A stretch of 34,289 nucleotides of DNA from Prevotella sp. (GTDB taxonomy: Bacteria > Bacteroidota > Bacteroidia > Bacteroidales > Bacteroidaceae). Shown piece by piece: positions 23,137 to 30,934 of this stretch (its first letter is position 1; each line of letters opens with the position of its first letter). The notes beneath the pieces were generated by a model, which was not told the origin of the DNA, searched no databases, and saw only the letters and a list, made by a program, of their open reading frames with translations. Location: contig JAFPEE010000036.1 in NCBI GenBank assembly GCA_017389705.1, forward strand, positions 1 to 34,289. The letters are read 5' to 3'. The translations under genes and the position numbers were made by a program.

Positions 23137-25806
23137 TCAGAATTGTATGCTTAGTCCGATGGAATAGGTGCGATATACGGGGAAGGAACGCTTGTCGTCG
23201 ATACCCAGCGAAGAGTTTATCACGCTCGAGTTGATCATCGGCGTCAGGCCGGAGTATCCGGTAATGGTAGCCACGTTGTTCACTGAGCACGACAGTCTCA
23301 GGTTCTGGATGTACTTAGACCGCAGTGGCACGTTCCAGCCGATGGTTACGTAGTCAATGTTCAGGTAGTTGCCGTTCTCCAGCCAGTAGTCGGTGATTTC
23401 CTGGTCTTGGATGTTCATCTCGGGAGCTCCCTGCATCACGTTGTAGTTAGGCAGCGACAGCATGTTCATATAGGTCAGCGACGTACCGTTGTAGATTTTG
23501 TGTCCGAAGGCCCCGTTCATCTGGATGCTGATGTCCCACTGCTTGTAGCGGAAGGCGATGTTCGAGCCCATCATGGCCTTCGGAGTAGCCTGTCCGCAGA
23601 TTTGTTTCTCATCGCTGATCTCATACTCCTTTGACCCGTCTTCATTCACCTTCAGTCCTGTGCAGTGGTAGAGGTAGAAGACACCCAGAGGCTGACCGAC
23701 TATCTGGTAGCACACATCGCTGCCGCCATGGAATCCTGCGCCCCACAGCGCGCTGATGCCCTTGACGTTCGGAGCTGTCAGCTCTTGTCCGTTGTAGTCG
23801 CCATTTAGCGTGACGAGCTTGTTGCGCTCAAAGGACCAGTTCATGTTGATGCTCAGCTCAGCATCCTTGGTGCGCAGGGGGGTGATGCCAAAGCCCAGCT
23901 CAAAGCCGTGGTTGCGCATCTTACCCAGGTTGGCCAGCAGCCTGTCGTAGGTAAATGGGGGTACTGGCACGTCGTAACTGTACAGCATGTCGGTCGTGCG
24001 CGAGGTATAGAAGTCGGCAGTCATAACGATTCTGTTCTGCCAGAAAGCCAGGTCCAGACCAACGTTGAACGTGCGCTTGATTTCCCAGCGCAGGTCGGGG
24101 TTGGCATTGCGGATGATGCCCAGCGTGGCTACCGTTGTGCCACTCACATTGACCACACCGTTGGGTTTGATGAGCTGTTTCGAGAGGTAGCTGTCGATAC
24201 CGCCCAGGTTACCACTCTTACCATAGCCCATGCGCAGCTTCAGCTTGTTCAGCCAACTGATGGACTTCATCCAAGGTTCATCGCTGACTATCCAGGCACC
24301 ACTGACGGAGGGGAAGTAGCCCCAGCGATTGTTTGCGCCTACCTTTGACGAGCCGTCGATACGCATATTCAGCGTCAGCGTATAGCGGTCATTATAGACG
24401 TATTGCGAACGGAACAGGAACGACTCCATGTGCGTGTCGTTGTAGAACGAGTTGGTGCCCTCCCAGAGGCGCACGGCACCGGCCGACAGGTTGTTGTAGC
24501 CGAATTCATCGGTGGCAAAGTTTGATGCCGTGGTGTAGAATCCCTTGCGCTTCTCGTTGCCTGCTTCCAGCAGCCCCATCAGTTCCAGGTGGTGCCGGCG
24601 ATGGAAGTCCTTTACCCATTGCAGCGAGACGTTACCCAGGTATTCCTCGCGTTTCTCGGTGCTGCGATAAGCCTCGCCATGACTCCAGACGAAGGTAGGG
24701 TAGTAGTGGCCGCCCTGTACGTTGTTGTAGGTGAAGGACCCGAAGGCTGTCAGCGTCAGTCCGTAGCCCAGGTCGGCTTTTCCTCTAAGGTGTACGTTGA
24801 TGTGTGCGTTGTTGTCGTCTTCCTTCATCTCCAGCAGCGAGTTCGGATTGTTAATCCATAGCGCCTCGGTCACCTGGTCGTAGCCTCCACTCTCATTGCG
24901 TCCGTCAGCGAAGGTGGGGTTGAAGGTTGCCGCCGAGTAGAACAGCTTCTGCGCGAAGGGTATGTACTCGTTTTTCTGCAGCGAGCCGAAGACGCCCAGG
25001 TCTATGGTCAGCCTGTTGTCGAACGCCTTCTGCATGATGTCCAGCTTGGCAATGTAGTTGCGGAGACTGTTGTTCTTGATGACCGTGTTGCGGTCGGTAA
25101 TGGCGATAGAGGCACGGTAGTTAGCGGTCTCAGAGCCACCGCCAAAGGCTATGTGGTGGTTGTGTACGAAGCCTGTTCTCGTGATTGACTTCGTGAAGTC
25201 CGTGTCGTAGCCTTTGTCAATGATGTTCATGTCCAGGTCGTCGGCAGCCTGACGGAACTGGCTTGCGTTCAGCATCTTGACATTCTTGTAGATGCTCTCA
25301 AAACCCACCTGTCCGTCATAGGCTATGTGGAAGCGCCCTCCCTTGCCCTTCTTGGTTTGTACCTGTATCACACCGGCAGCGCCACGGCTACCGTACTGTG
25401 CCGTCTCTGAGGCATCCTTCAGAATGGTGAAACTTTCGATGTCAGCAGGGTAGATGGTGCTCAGCGCAGTAATGTCGCTCTGCACACCATCGATGATGAC
25501 CAGCGGGTCGTTGCCGCCAGTCAACGAGGTGGTACCACGTACACGCACAGCCGAGAGCATGGCTTCCTGATTGCCGCCAGTCTGCACCTGCACACCAGCC
25601 GCCTGTCCCGTCAGCGCCTCCAGCGAGTTGGTCACCAAACCTTTGTTCATACGCTCCCGCGTCACCTGGTCCACGGCACCCGCTGTCGTACGGGCATTAC
25701 TCAGCGAATAGCCCACACTCACGCTCGTCGAGTCGTTCTGTGCCTGGGCTTCTATGCTGATAGCCATTGTCAGTAAGAATCCTATTGTAGCTGTTCTCAT
25801 AGTCAT
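23137..25806 (-). CDS. susC: SusC/RagA-family TonB-dependent receptor (short N-terminus)
   Basis: This 889-residue outer-membrane TonB-dependent transporter has a signal peptide ending AISIEAQAQ. The plug begins almost at once (about 25-150): VTRERMNKGLVTNSLEALTG, VRVRGTTSLTGGNDPLVIIDG and FTILKDASETAQYGSRGAAG are standard SusC plug motifs. The barrel ends in phenylalanine (YSIGLSIQF). The carboxypeptidase-regulatory-like domain of about 80-100 residues that normally precedes the plug in SusC is missing, which explains the short length. Partner SusD follows 2 nt later. A second ATG lies two codons in. A -7 box is at 25824-25831. Confidence 0.93.
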   Translation of the reverse strand: MTMRTATIGFLLTMAISIEAQAQNDSTSVSVGYSLSNARTTAGAVDQVTRERMNKGLVTNSLEALTGQAAGVQVQTGGNQEAMLSAVRVRGTTSLTGGNDPLVIIDGVQSDITALSTIYPADIESFTILKDASETAQYGSRGAAGVIQVQTKKGKGGRFHIAYDGQVGFESIYKNVKMLNASQFRQAADDLDMNIIDKGYDTDFTKSITRTGFVHNHHIAFGGGSETANYRASIAITDRNTVIKNNSLRNYIAKLDIMQKAFDNRLTIDLGVFGSLQKNEYIPFAQKLFYSAATFNPTFADGRNESGGYDQVTEALWINNPNSLLEMKEDDNNAHINVHLRGKADLGYGLTLTAFGSFTYNNVQGGHYYPTFVWSHGEAYRSTEKREEYLGNVSLQWVKDFHRRHHLELMGLLEAGNEKRKGFYTTASNFATDEFGYNNLSAGAVRLWEGTNSFYNDTHMESFLFRSQYVYNDRYTLTLNMRIDGSSKVGANNRWGYFPSVSGAWIVSDEPWMKSISWLNKLKLRMGYGKSGNLGGIDSYLSKQLIKPNGVVNVSGTTVATLGIIRNANPDLRWEIKRTFNVGLDLAFWQNRIVMTADFYTSRTTDMLYSYDVPVPPFTYDRLLANLGKMRNHGFELGFGITPLRTKDAELSINMNWSFERNKLVTLNGDYNGQELTAPNVKGISALWGAGFHGGSDVCYQIVGQPLGVFYLYHCTGLKVNEDGSKEYEISDEKQICGQATPKAMMGSNIAFRYKQWDISIQMNGAFGHKIYNGTSLTYMNMLSLPNYNVMQGAPEMNIQDQEITDYWLENGNYLNIDYVTIGWNVPLRSKYIQNLRLSCSVNNVATITGYSGLTPMINSSVINSSLGIDDKRSFPVYRTYSIGLSIQF

Positions 25807-25823
25807 TGGTAATAAATATGGGA

Positions 25824-25831
25824 CAAAGATA
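25824..25831 (-). promoter_or_regulatory. Candidate -7 box of the susCD-trmH operon
   Basis: On the minus strand this is TATCTTTG, matching TAnnTTTG, 17 nt before the susC ATG. A TTTG at -33 is not found, so activation by a regulator would be plausible. Confidence 0.5.
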
Positions 25832-25874
25832 CGAAATATTTATTATAATTCGTTCTTGTTTCGAAAAAAAGTTG

Positions 25875-25882
25875 TAACTTTG
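25875..25882 (+). promoter_or_regulatory. -7 box of the tRNA-Arg gene
   Basis: TAACTTTG followed by CA lies 12 nt before the tRNA 5' end. A TTG at 25856-25858 is 16 nt upstream, short for a -33 element. Confidence 0.55.
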
Positions 25883-25894
25883 CAGCCGATTTGG

Positions 25895-25968
25895 GGTCTG
25901 GTAGCTCAGCTGGATAGAGCAACAGCCTTCTAAGCTGTGGGTCTCGGGTTCGAATCCCGACCGGATCA
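25895..25968 (+). tRNA. tRNA-Arg (anticodon TCT)
   Basis: The 74 nt fold into a cloverleaf. The acceptor GGTCTGG pairs with CCGGATC through seven pairs including two G-U pairs. The D-arm is GCTC/GAGC, and the anticodon stem ACAGC/GCTGT has loop CTTCTAA, giving TCT. The T-arm is TCGGG/CCCGA with loop TTCGAAT. The discriminator is A and CCA is not encoded. It reads AGA codons. Its last 16 nt begin the 38-bp repeat at 25953. Confidence 0.95.
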
Positions 25969-25970
25969 CG

Positions 25971-26032
25971 AAGGAAAAAGGAGAATTGAATATGAAAGCT
26001 CGCTTTCAAATATTTAAGGCTCCTTTTTTCTT
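25971..26032 (+). terminator. Long hairpin terminator after tRNA-Arg
   Basis: An extended stem has three paired blocks: AAGGAAAAAGGAG with CTCCTTTTTTCTT, TTGAATAT with ATATTTAA, and GAAAGC with GCTTTC around a TC loop. It ends in a T-rich 3' arm. It starts 2 nt after the tRNA, so it probably ends tRNA transcription. Confidence 0.75.
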
Positions 26033-26033
26033 T

Positions 26034-26057
26034 GTAGGATGGCTGGCGCCAGCCTAC
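26034..26057. other. GC-rich palindrome between the tRNA-end repeats
   Basis: GGCTGGCGCCAGCC (26041-26054) is a perfect 14-bp palindrome. GTAGG at 26034-26038 can also pair with CCTAC at 26053-26057. A smaller hairpin, GACC-AAC-GGTC, follows at 26064-26074. They have no T-tract and no gene. They could be a recombination-site remnant or a mobile repeat fragment. Confidence 0.6.
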
Positions 26058-26109
26058 AGGGATGACCAACGGTCAATCCCGACCGGATCACGAAGGAAAA
26101 AGGAGAATT

Positions 26110-26142
26110 GAAAGCAGGCGACCATCACGGCCGCCTGCTTTC
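26110..26142. terminator. Bidirectional terminator between tRNA-Arg and the acyl-CoA synthetase
   Basis: GAAAGCAGGCG (26110-26120) pairs perfectly with CGCCTGCTTTC (26132-26142) around an 11-nt loop. On the minus strand it lies 20 nt after the synthetase stop, and T-rich CTTTCAATTCTCCTTTTT follows. On the plus strand it is a second barrier behind the tRNA. The 355-nt stretch 25807-26161 therefore holds only promoters, the tRNA, the repeats and these hairpins. Confidence 0.75.
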
Positions 26143-26161
26143 GTTGATTACCTTAAATAGA

Positions 26162-27889
26162 TTATATGACTTCAATACCTAATTGCTCACAAAGCTTCAA
26201 GCTCATCTCCTTCAGCTTGAACTTCTGTATCTTGCCCGAGCCCGTCAGGGGGAACTCGTCGATGAAGAACACATACTTCGGAATCTTGTAGCGTGCTATC
26301 TTTCCACGGCAGAAGTCCTGTACCTCCTCCGGCGTCATCTTCACACCCTCGTGCAGGATGATGAAAGCACCCACGGCCTCGCCGTACTTCTTCGAGGGCA
26401 CAGCAGCCACCTGGACGTCCTTGATGCCGGGCATGTGGTATAGGAACTCCTCAATCTCGCGAGGATAGATATTCTCACCGCCACGGATGATCATGTCCTT
26501 GATGCGGCCCGTAATCTTATAGAAGCCCTGCTCGTCCTTCACACCCAGGTCGCCCGAGTGCAGGAAACCGTTCTCGTCTATCACCTCTGCCGTAGCCTTC
26601 GGATTCTTATAGTAGCCCTTCATGACGTTGAAGCCGCGGCAGCACATCTCACCCTGAACGCCTACGGGACACTCCTCGTTGGTTTCAGGGTCCAGCACCT
26701 TAACCTCCACAAACGGATAGTCGCGGCCTACCGTCGTACAGCGCTGCTCGAAGGTGTCGTTCAGACAGGTCTGCGTCATGCCTGGCGACGACTCCGTCAG
26801 TCCGTATACGCTCGTGATGGTCATGAACATCTTCTCCGACACACGCTTCATCAGCTCTACAGGGCAGAGGCTTCCCGCCATGATGCCTGTGCGCAGGCTC
26901 GACACGTCGAACATGTCGAACATCGGGTGGTCCAGCTCGGCTATGAACATGGTGGGCACGCCATACAGGGCGGTACACCTTTCCTTATGTACCGAGGCCA
27001 GCACCACCAGCGGGTCAAACTTCTCGACCATCACCTCCGTACAGCCATGCGTCAGACAGTTCATCGTGGCCAGCACCACGCCGAAGCAGTGGAACAGCGG
27101 CACGCAGACGCACAGCTTGTCGTCCTGCGTGAAGCCCATGTTCTCGCCCGTGAAGTAGCCGTCGTTGGCAATGTTATAGTGCGTCAGCATCACACCCTTG
27201 GGGAAACCCGTCGTGCCGCTTGTGTACTGCATGTTGCAGACGTCGTGGCACGTCACGTTCTTCTTGGCCTCCAGCAGTTCCTCGTCCTCGATGTTCTGAC
27301 CCAGCAGGAGCAGCTCTGCCGTGTTGAACATGCCACGGTACTTCTCCATGCCGATGAACACCACGTTCTTCAGGAAGGGGAAGCGCTCTGAGTTCAGATG
27401 GCCACGCTCACATTCGCGCAGCTCAGGCAGCATGGTGTAGGTCATGTCCACATAGTTACAGTCCCACGTGCCGTCCGTAATGCACAGCGTGTGCATGTCC
27501 GAGTCCTTGCACAGATACTCCAGCTCGGCCTGCTTGTAGTTGGTGTTCACCGTTACCAGCACAGCACCAATCTTTGCCGTCGCATAGAGGAAGGTCAGCC
27601 AGTCGGGCACGTTGGTAGCCCAGATGCCCACATTCGAACCCTTCTTCACACCAATGGCCATCAGACCCTTAGCCAGGTTGTCCACACGCTCGTTGAAGGT
27701 CTTCCACGTAAAGCGCAGGTTGCGGTCAGAGTATACGACGTACTCCTTGTCGGGCGTCGTCTCTGCCCAGTGCTCCAGCCATTGGCCAAGCGTACGCTCC
27801 GAAAGCGTGTAGCCCTTGCTTCCCGTCTCGGCAGGGTAGCTTCTGTCTGGCAGAGGCCTGCCTGCCATATCTAATCTTACGTTGCTCAT
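26162..27889 (-). CDS. AMP-binding acyl-CoA synthetase
   Basis: This 575-residue adenylate-forming enzyme has [11 protein letters not shown] (222-232, P-loop-like A3 motif), [10 protein letters not shown] (A5), [18 protein letters not shown] and SGDLG (A7). [20 protein letters not shown] (hinge and A8) and [10 protein letters not shown] with the catalytic lysine (A10) close the set. It activates a carboxylic acid to the acyl-CoA via acyl-AMP. Family resemblance is to FadD-type fatty or medium-chain synthetases, but chain specificity cannot be read. It lies 34 nt after the XRE-cupin gene and is probably its co-transcribed target. This pair is common in Bacteroidales, where the regulator may sense the acid or its CoA ester. 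Confidence 0.9.
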   Translation of the reverse strand: MSNVRLDMAGRPLPDRSYPAETGSKGYTLSERTLGQWLEHWAETTPDKEYVVYSDRNLRFTWKTFNERVDNLAKGLMAIGVKKGSNVGIWATNVPDWLTFLYATAKIGAVLVTVNTNYKQAELEYLCKDSDMHTLCITDGTWDCNYVDMTYTMLPELRECERGHLNSERFPFLKNVVFIGMEKYRGMFNTAELLLLGQNIEDEELLEAKKNVTCHDVCNMQYTSGTTGFPKGVMLTHYNIANDGYFTGENMGFTQDDKLCVCVPLFHCFGVVLATMNCLTHGCTEVMVEKFDPLVVLASVHKERCTALYGVPTMFIAELDHPMFDMFDVSSLRTGIMAGSLCPVELMKRVSEKMFMTITSVYGLTESSPGMTQTCLNDTFEQRCTTVGRDYPFVEVKVLDPETNEECPVGVQGEMCCRGFNVMKGYYKNPKATAEVIDENGFLHSGDLGVKDEQGFYKITGRIKDMIIRGGENIYPREIEEFLYHMPGIKDVQVAAVPSKKYGEAVGAFIILHEGVKMTPEEVQDFCRGKIARYKIPKYVFFIDEFPLTGSGKIQKFKLKEMSLKLCEQLGIEVI

Positions 27890-27923
27890 AGTTCCTTTGT
27901 GTTGCCTTTTTACCCTTTAAATA

Positions 27924-28508
27924 TTAAAAAGGTATGTATACTACTGCCAGAATCTTGGCCGACTTGCCGGGAGCACCGTGCAGATGGTGTTTCACGATGG
28001 AGTCGTAGAAGATGCTGTCGCCCTCGCTCAGCGTGTACTTCTCCTTGCCATAGTCCACTTCCACCTCACCGCTCATCACGTAGATGAACTCCTCGCCCTC
28101 GTGAGCCGACAGCTGGAAGTCCTGGTTCTCCGTGGGGTTGATGTCAATGATGAACGGCTCCATGTGGCGGCCGGCCTTCTGCTGAGCCAGCGGGTGGTAT
28201 TCCATGTGCTTGCGGGCATCCGTAGCACCGTTCGAGAAGCTGATGCTGCTCTCTGCCTCACGGTCCTTGGCACGTGTCACCACAGGTCCCAGGGCGTCGT
28301 TGTCGTCCATAAACGTACCCAGGCGAACACCCAGCGCACGTGCAATCTTGATCAGCGGACCCAGCGAGGGCAGGTTCACGTCGTTCTCAATGGAATTAAT
28401 CTGGTCTACGGTCAGACCACTACGCTCTGCAATCTCCTCTACAGAGAGATTCTTCGACTCTCGGATACCCTTTATCTTGGCACCCACAATAGTATTATTG
28501 TTCGACAT
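27924..28508 (-). CDS. XRE-cupin transcriptional regulator
   Basis: This 194-residue regulator has an N-terminal Cro/C1-type HTH (about 8-62; VGAKIKGIRESKNLSVEEIAERSGLTVDQINSIE). The C-terminal cupin domain (about 110-192) includes HEGEEFIYVMSGEVEVDYG and GDSIFYDSIVKHHLHG. Such regulators bind a small acid or metal ligand in the cupin and control a neighbouring metabolic gene. Here that is the acyl-CoA synthetase 34 nt downstream on the same strand. A consensus promoter lies at 28548-28578, and a cluster of dyad-containing 22-bp repeats further upstream is a possible binding site. Confidence 0.9.
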   Translation of the reverse strand: MSNNNTIVGAKIKGIRESKNLSVEEIAERSGLTVDQINSIENDVNLPSLGPLIKIARALGVRLGTFMDDNDALGPVVTRAKDREAESSISFSNGATDARKHMEYHPLAQQKAGRHMEPFIIDINPTENQDFQLSAHEGEEFIYVMSGEVEVDYGKEKYTLSEGDSIFYDSIVKHHLHGAPGKSAKILAVVYIPF

Positions 28509-28547
28509 AATGCTAATAAAATGTTATATCTCGTTTAATTTTGCCTG

Positions 28548-28578
28548 CAAAGGTACGAATAAGCGAGTAAAATGCAAA
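28548..28578 (-). promoter_or_regulatory. Promoter of the XRE-cupin / acyl-CoA synthetase operon
   Basis: On the minus strand, TTTG (28578-28575), a 19-nt spacer and TACCTTTG (28555-28548) fit the consensus. The leader to the ATG at 28508 is about 35 nt. Confidence 0.7.
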
Positions 28579-28621
28579 GAAAAAACGTGTTTTTCTTTCA
28601 TTTCTCCCACCTAGAGCCTGC

Positions 28622-28680
28622 TCAGTCGTAATACGAAGTTCCTTCAGTCGTAATACGAAGGCTGCTCAGTCGTAACATGA
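28622..28680. repeat. Three 22-bp tandem repeats with an internal dyad
   Basis: TCAGTCGTAATACGAAG occurs at 28622-28638 and 28644-28660, and a decayed copy TCAGTCGTAACATGA at 28666-28680, with exact 22-bp spacing. Each intact unit contains TCGTA-A-TACGA, a dyad centred on one base. A short hairpin, TTTCC-AGGCA-GGAAA, follows at 28681-28695. Two helical turns of spacing puts the sites on the same DNA face, as for a regulator. They lie 67-125 bp upstream of the XRE-cupin -7 box. No gene is present in the whole 416-nt gap 28509-28924. Confidence 0.8.
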
Positions 28681-28715
28681 TTTCCAGGCAGGAAAGGACA
28701 GCAGAATTATGAGTT

Positions 28716-28910
28716 TCTTGCAATCTTGCATTCTTGCAACCTTGCATAAGGTCTATTTTAATAAAAAAGGAGTCTGGTAAAGGTAATATATGTTAATATA
28801 TATTAATATATATATAATTATATTTATTATTATTAATTATTATATTATTTATTATCAGAAAAACCTGCAAACTACCTTATGCAAGGTTGCAAGGTTGCAA
28901 GATTGCAAGA
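28716..28910. repeat. 37-bp inverted repeat of 8-bp iteron-like units around an AT-rich core
   Basis: The left arm (28716-28752) and right arm (28874-28910) are reverse complements at 35 of 37 positions; the two mismatches are adjacent. Each arm is built of 8-bp units: the right arm reads GCAAGGTT, GCAAGGTT, GCAAGATT, GCAAGA. The 121-bp spacer holds about 75 bp of almost pure A+T (around 28784-28856). No ORF or terminal target duplication is obvious. The shape is that of an iteron-flanked unwinding element, a MITE-like repeat, or a long cruciform. Confidence 0.85.
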
Positions 28911-28924
28911 TTTCAGTATGTTCC

Positions 28925-29937
28925 TCACGCTTTCTGTCGTTTTGTTACGACGACTGATGCCAGCATTGACAGCAAGAGGATGCCGAAGATGACGGCAAGG
29001 CTGATGGGTGTGGGAACCTCGATGTGCGGCATGTTGATGGAAAGTCCCATCAGAGAGGCGAGGTCGTTGATATACTCGTTCATGGCAAGCAGCATCTTGA
29101 TGCCAACGAAGATGAGAATGATGCCGAGGCCGTATTTCAGGTAGGTGAAGTAGCGCGAGATGGCGGCAAGTGCAAAGTAGAGTGCTCGTAGGCCGAGGAT
29201 GGCAAAGATGTTGCTGGTAAGCACGATGAACGGGTCGCGGCTGACGCTGAACACAGCGGGGATGCTGTCGACGGCGAAAGCGACATCGGTAGTCTCGATG
29301 ACCAGCAGGGCAATGAAGAGAGGTGTGGCAAGATGTCTGACAGACACGGCTCCTGTCTTGTCGGTCTTTTCTTCACGGACAAAGAATCTCTCTCCATGCA
29401 GCTGGTCGGTTACAGGGAAGAAGCGTTTGAACAAGCGCACGATGAAGTTGTTGCCAGGGTTGCCCTGTTGATTCTCATCGTGCGTGAACATCTTTCCGCC
29501 TGTATAGAGCAGGAACAGTCCGAACAAGCCCAGCACCCACTCGAAACGCTCGACCATCGCTGCACCGGCAAAGATGAATATGCTGCGCAGGACGAGTGCG
29601 CCGAAGATGCCCCAGAAGAGCACCTCGTGCTGATACTTGCGCTCGATGCCGAAGAACGAGAACAGCATGAGGAAGACGAACAGGTTGTCCATGGACAGCG
29701 ATTTCTCTATCAGATAGCCCGCCAGGAACTCCATAGCCTTCTCCGACCTCTAAAGGTCTGAGCGTGGCACGCAATATCCTGCGGCTCGACGGGATAGAAC
29801 AGCCAGATGCCTGCACAGAACAGCAGCGAAACGACTATCCATACGGCAGTCATCTGCAACGCCTCGCGGACGTTCATCTCATGCTGTCCCTTCCGTCCGA
29901 ACATCTTCAGGTCGGCCACAAGCATCAATAAAACCAA
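28925..29937 (-). pseudogene. terC: TerC-family membrane protein gene with a frameshift
   Basis: The C-terminal frame (from ATG 29734) holds the TerC signatures: LIEKSLSMDNLFVFLMLFSFF and LLVIETTDVAFAVDSIPAVFSVSRDPFIVLTSNIFAILG, with about seven membrane segments. The missing N-terminus is in another frame upstream: MLVADLKMFGRKGQHEMNVREAL and TAVWIVVSLLFCAGIWLFYPVEP. The downstream frame is closed by a TAG at 29750-29752. A one-base loss near 29735-29749 would restore the family pattern; the span is 1013 nt, one short of a multiple of three. The upstream frame starts only at TTG 29937 or ATG 29925, so the extreme N-terminus may also be affected. TerC proteins handle metal ions at the membrane. 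Confidence 0.8.
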
Positions 29938-30014
29938 TGTTTAGAAAACAATCCAAGCCCACAAGGGCAGTCCCATTAAATCCATTAAAATCTCTTTTAG
30001 TTCAAAATTCGCTG

Positions 30015-30022
30015 CAAAATTA
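30015..30022 (-). promoter_or_regulatory. Candidate -7 box of terC
   Basis: On the minus strand this is TAATTTTG followed by CA, matching TAnnTTTG, in the 166-nt gap 29938-30103. No -33 element is clear. No gene or terminator is seen in this gap. Confidence 0.35.
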
Positions 30023-30103
30023 CAGCAAATTCAGCTTATTCTATCCTTTTTCCTGTTACATTGTGGTTACTTATGCTTCTACACTCAGCGTGCGACAGGC
30101 CTG

Positions 30104-30934
30104 CTACACCTGGAAACGGATGTATGCCCTGTCGTCGAAGGAGTTGAAGTCAGGGTGAAAGCCTTTGGTGGCCTGGAAGTCAGGACCGATGTTCAGGGGG
30201 TCGTTCTCGCGCTGCTGTTGCAGTCGGCTCTCACTCTCCTGCAAGGTAGTGCACAGGAAGGGATAGCCATCGGAGGCGAGGACGATTTCCCAGGGCTGGA
30301 AGTCGAGGGTGATGATGCGCACGTGCTGGCGAGGAATGGGGAATCCGTCGACGACGCTATAGGATACGTTCTGCTGGCGCATGGTGTCAATCATGTGTGG
30401 AATGATGACAGGACGGGCTGCATCGTCGCGTAACAGCTCGTCACGCGTCGTGCCTTGTGCCATGAGTCGCTGAGCCTCCTGTGCACGCATGGATGCCAGC
30501 TCTGCCTCGTAGGGTTTGGGATTGTCGTAGTAGACAGGGGAGTGCTTATGGCTGATGTCTGTGATGAGACATTGGCAGTCGCCCACCATCCAGAGCTCTC
30601 GCGACACACGGCTATACACGACGACGGAGGCTGTGATGCGATCCTCAGGGTGCTCAGCCAGCCGGGGAAGCATGGACTTCTTGTAGTGCTTGCGGATATA
30701 GGCTGTGACGCCACGCAGGAACGCTTCGCACGTGGTGGTCTTGGGCATGCGCTGAATGTAGCGGCTGATGAGCTGCATGGCATAGCGGCCGTTGGAGCGA
30801 AGCAGGCTGTGGCGTAGCGGGGTCTTCGATGTGCTTCCGTCGATGACGGCTATGAAGTCAGCGGTGACGACGATGCCGTCCTCGCTTTTCTTCTTTGGGT
30901 TCTTGGGGACGAGCGCTTGCTCGATGATTTGCAT
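30104..30934 (-). CDS. PP2C-like protein phosphatase
   Basis: This 276-residue protein carries the spaced acidic motifs of PP2C/SpoIIE-type phosphatases: FIAVIDGST (28-35, D32), WMVGDCQCL (115-123, D119), IVLASDGYP (217-225, D222) and FDDRAYI (266-272, D267, D268). These aspartates bind the metal ions. Its substrates are unknown, and no Ser/Thr kinase is in the window. The first 77 nt overlap ygiQ in another frame. No later in-frame ATG, GTG or TTG precedes the DGST motif, so the overlap is required if that motif is translated. Similarity is by motif only, and overall length is close to the PP2C norm. Confidence 0.7.
   Translation of the reverse strand: MQIIEQALVPKNPKKKSEDGIVVTADFIAVIDGSTSKTPLRHSLLRSNGRYAMQLISRYIQRMPKTTTCEAFLRGVTAYIRKHYKKSMLPRLAEHPEDRITASVVVYSRVSRELWMVGDCQCLITDISHKHSPVYYDNPKPYEAELASMRAQEAQRLMAQGTTRDELLRDDAARPVIIPHMIDTMRQQNVSYSVVDGFPIPRQHVRIITLDFQPWEIVLASDGYPFLCTTLQESESRLQQQRENDPLNIGPDFQATKGFHPDFNSFDDRAYIRFQV

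Larger units (their letters stand above)
25953..26112 (+). repeat. 38-bp direct repeat of the tRNA-Arg 3' end (att-like)
   Basis: Positions 25953-25990 recur exactly at 26075-26112. The unit starts in the T-arm (AATCCCGACCGGATCA, the last 16 nt of the tRNA) and continues 22 nt past the gene (CGAAGGAAAAAGGAGAATTGAA). Between the copies are 84 nt without genes, holding the hairpins listed separately. Flanking bases differ on both sides. A repeated tRNA 3' end is the usual footprint of tyrosine-recombinase integration; here no integrase remains, so it is either a nearly empty attL/attR relic or a local duplication. Confidence 0.9.

Noticed and set aside
25697-26069. Two minus-strand frames crossing tRNA-Arg
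   Set aside because: They translate the tRNA, its promoter and the start of susC; the cloverleaf explains the sequence.
26558-27391. 277-codon plus-strand frame opposite the acyl-CoA synthetase
   Set aside because: His/Leu-rich shadow without motifs; the antisense gene has all adenylation motifs.
28622-28910. CRISPR array
   Set aside because: The 22-bp and 8-bp units are contiguous or nearly so, with no unique spacers and no cas genes.
29713-29752. Programmed ribosomal frameshift in terC
   Set aside because: No slippery heptamer or downstream pseudoknot is evident, and a one-base loss explains the length.
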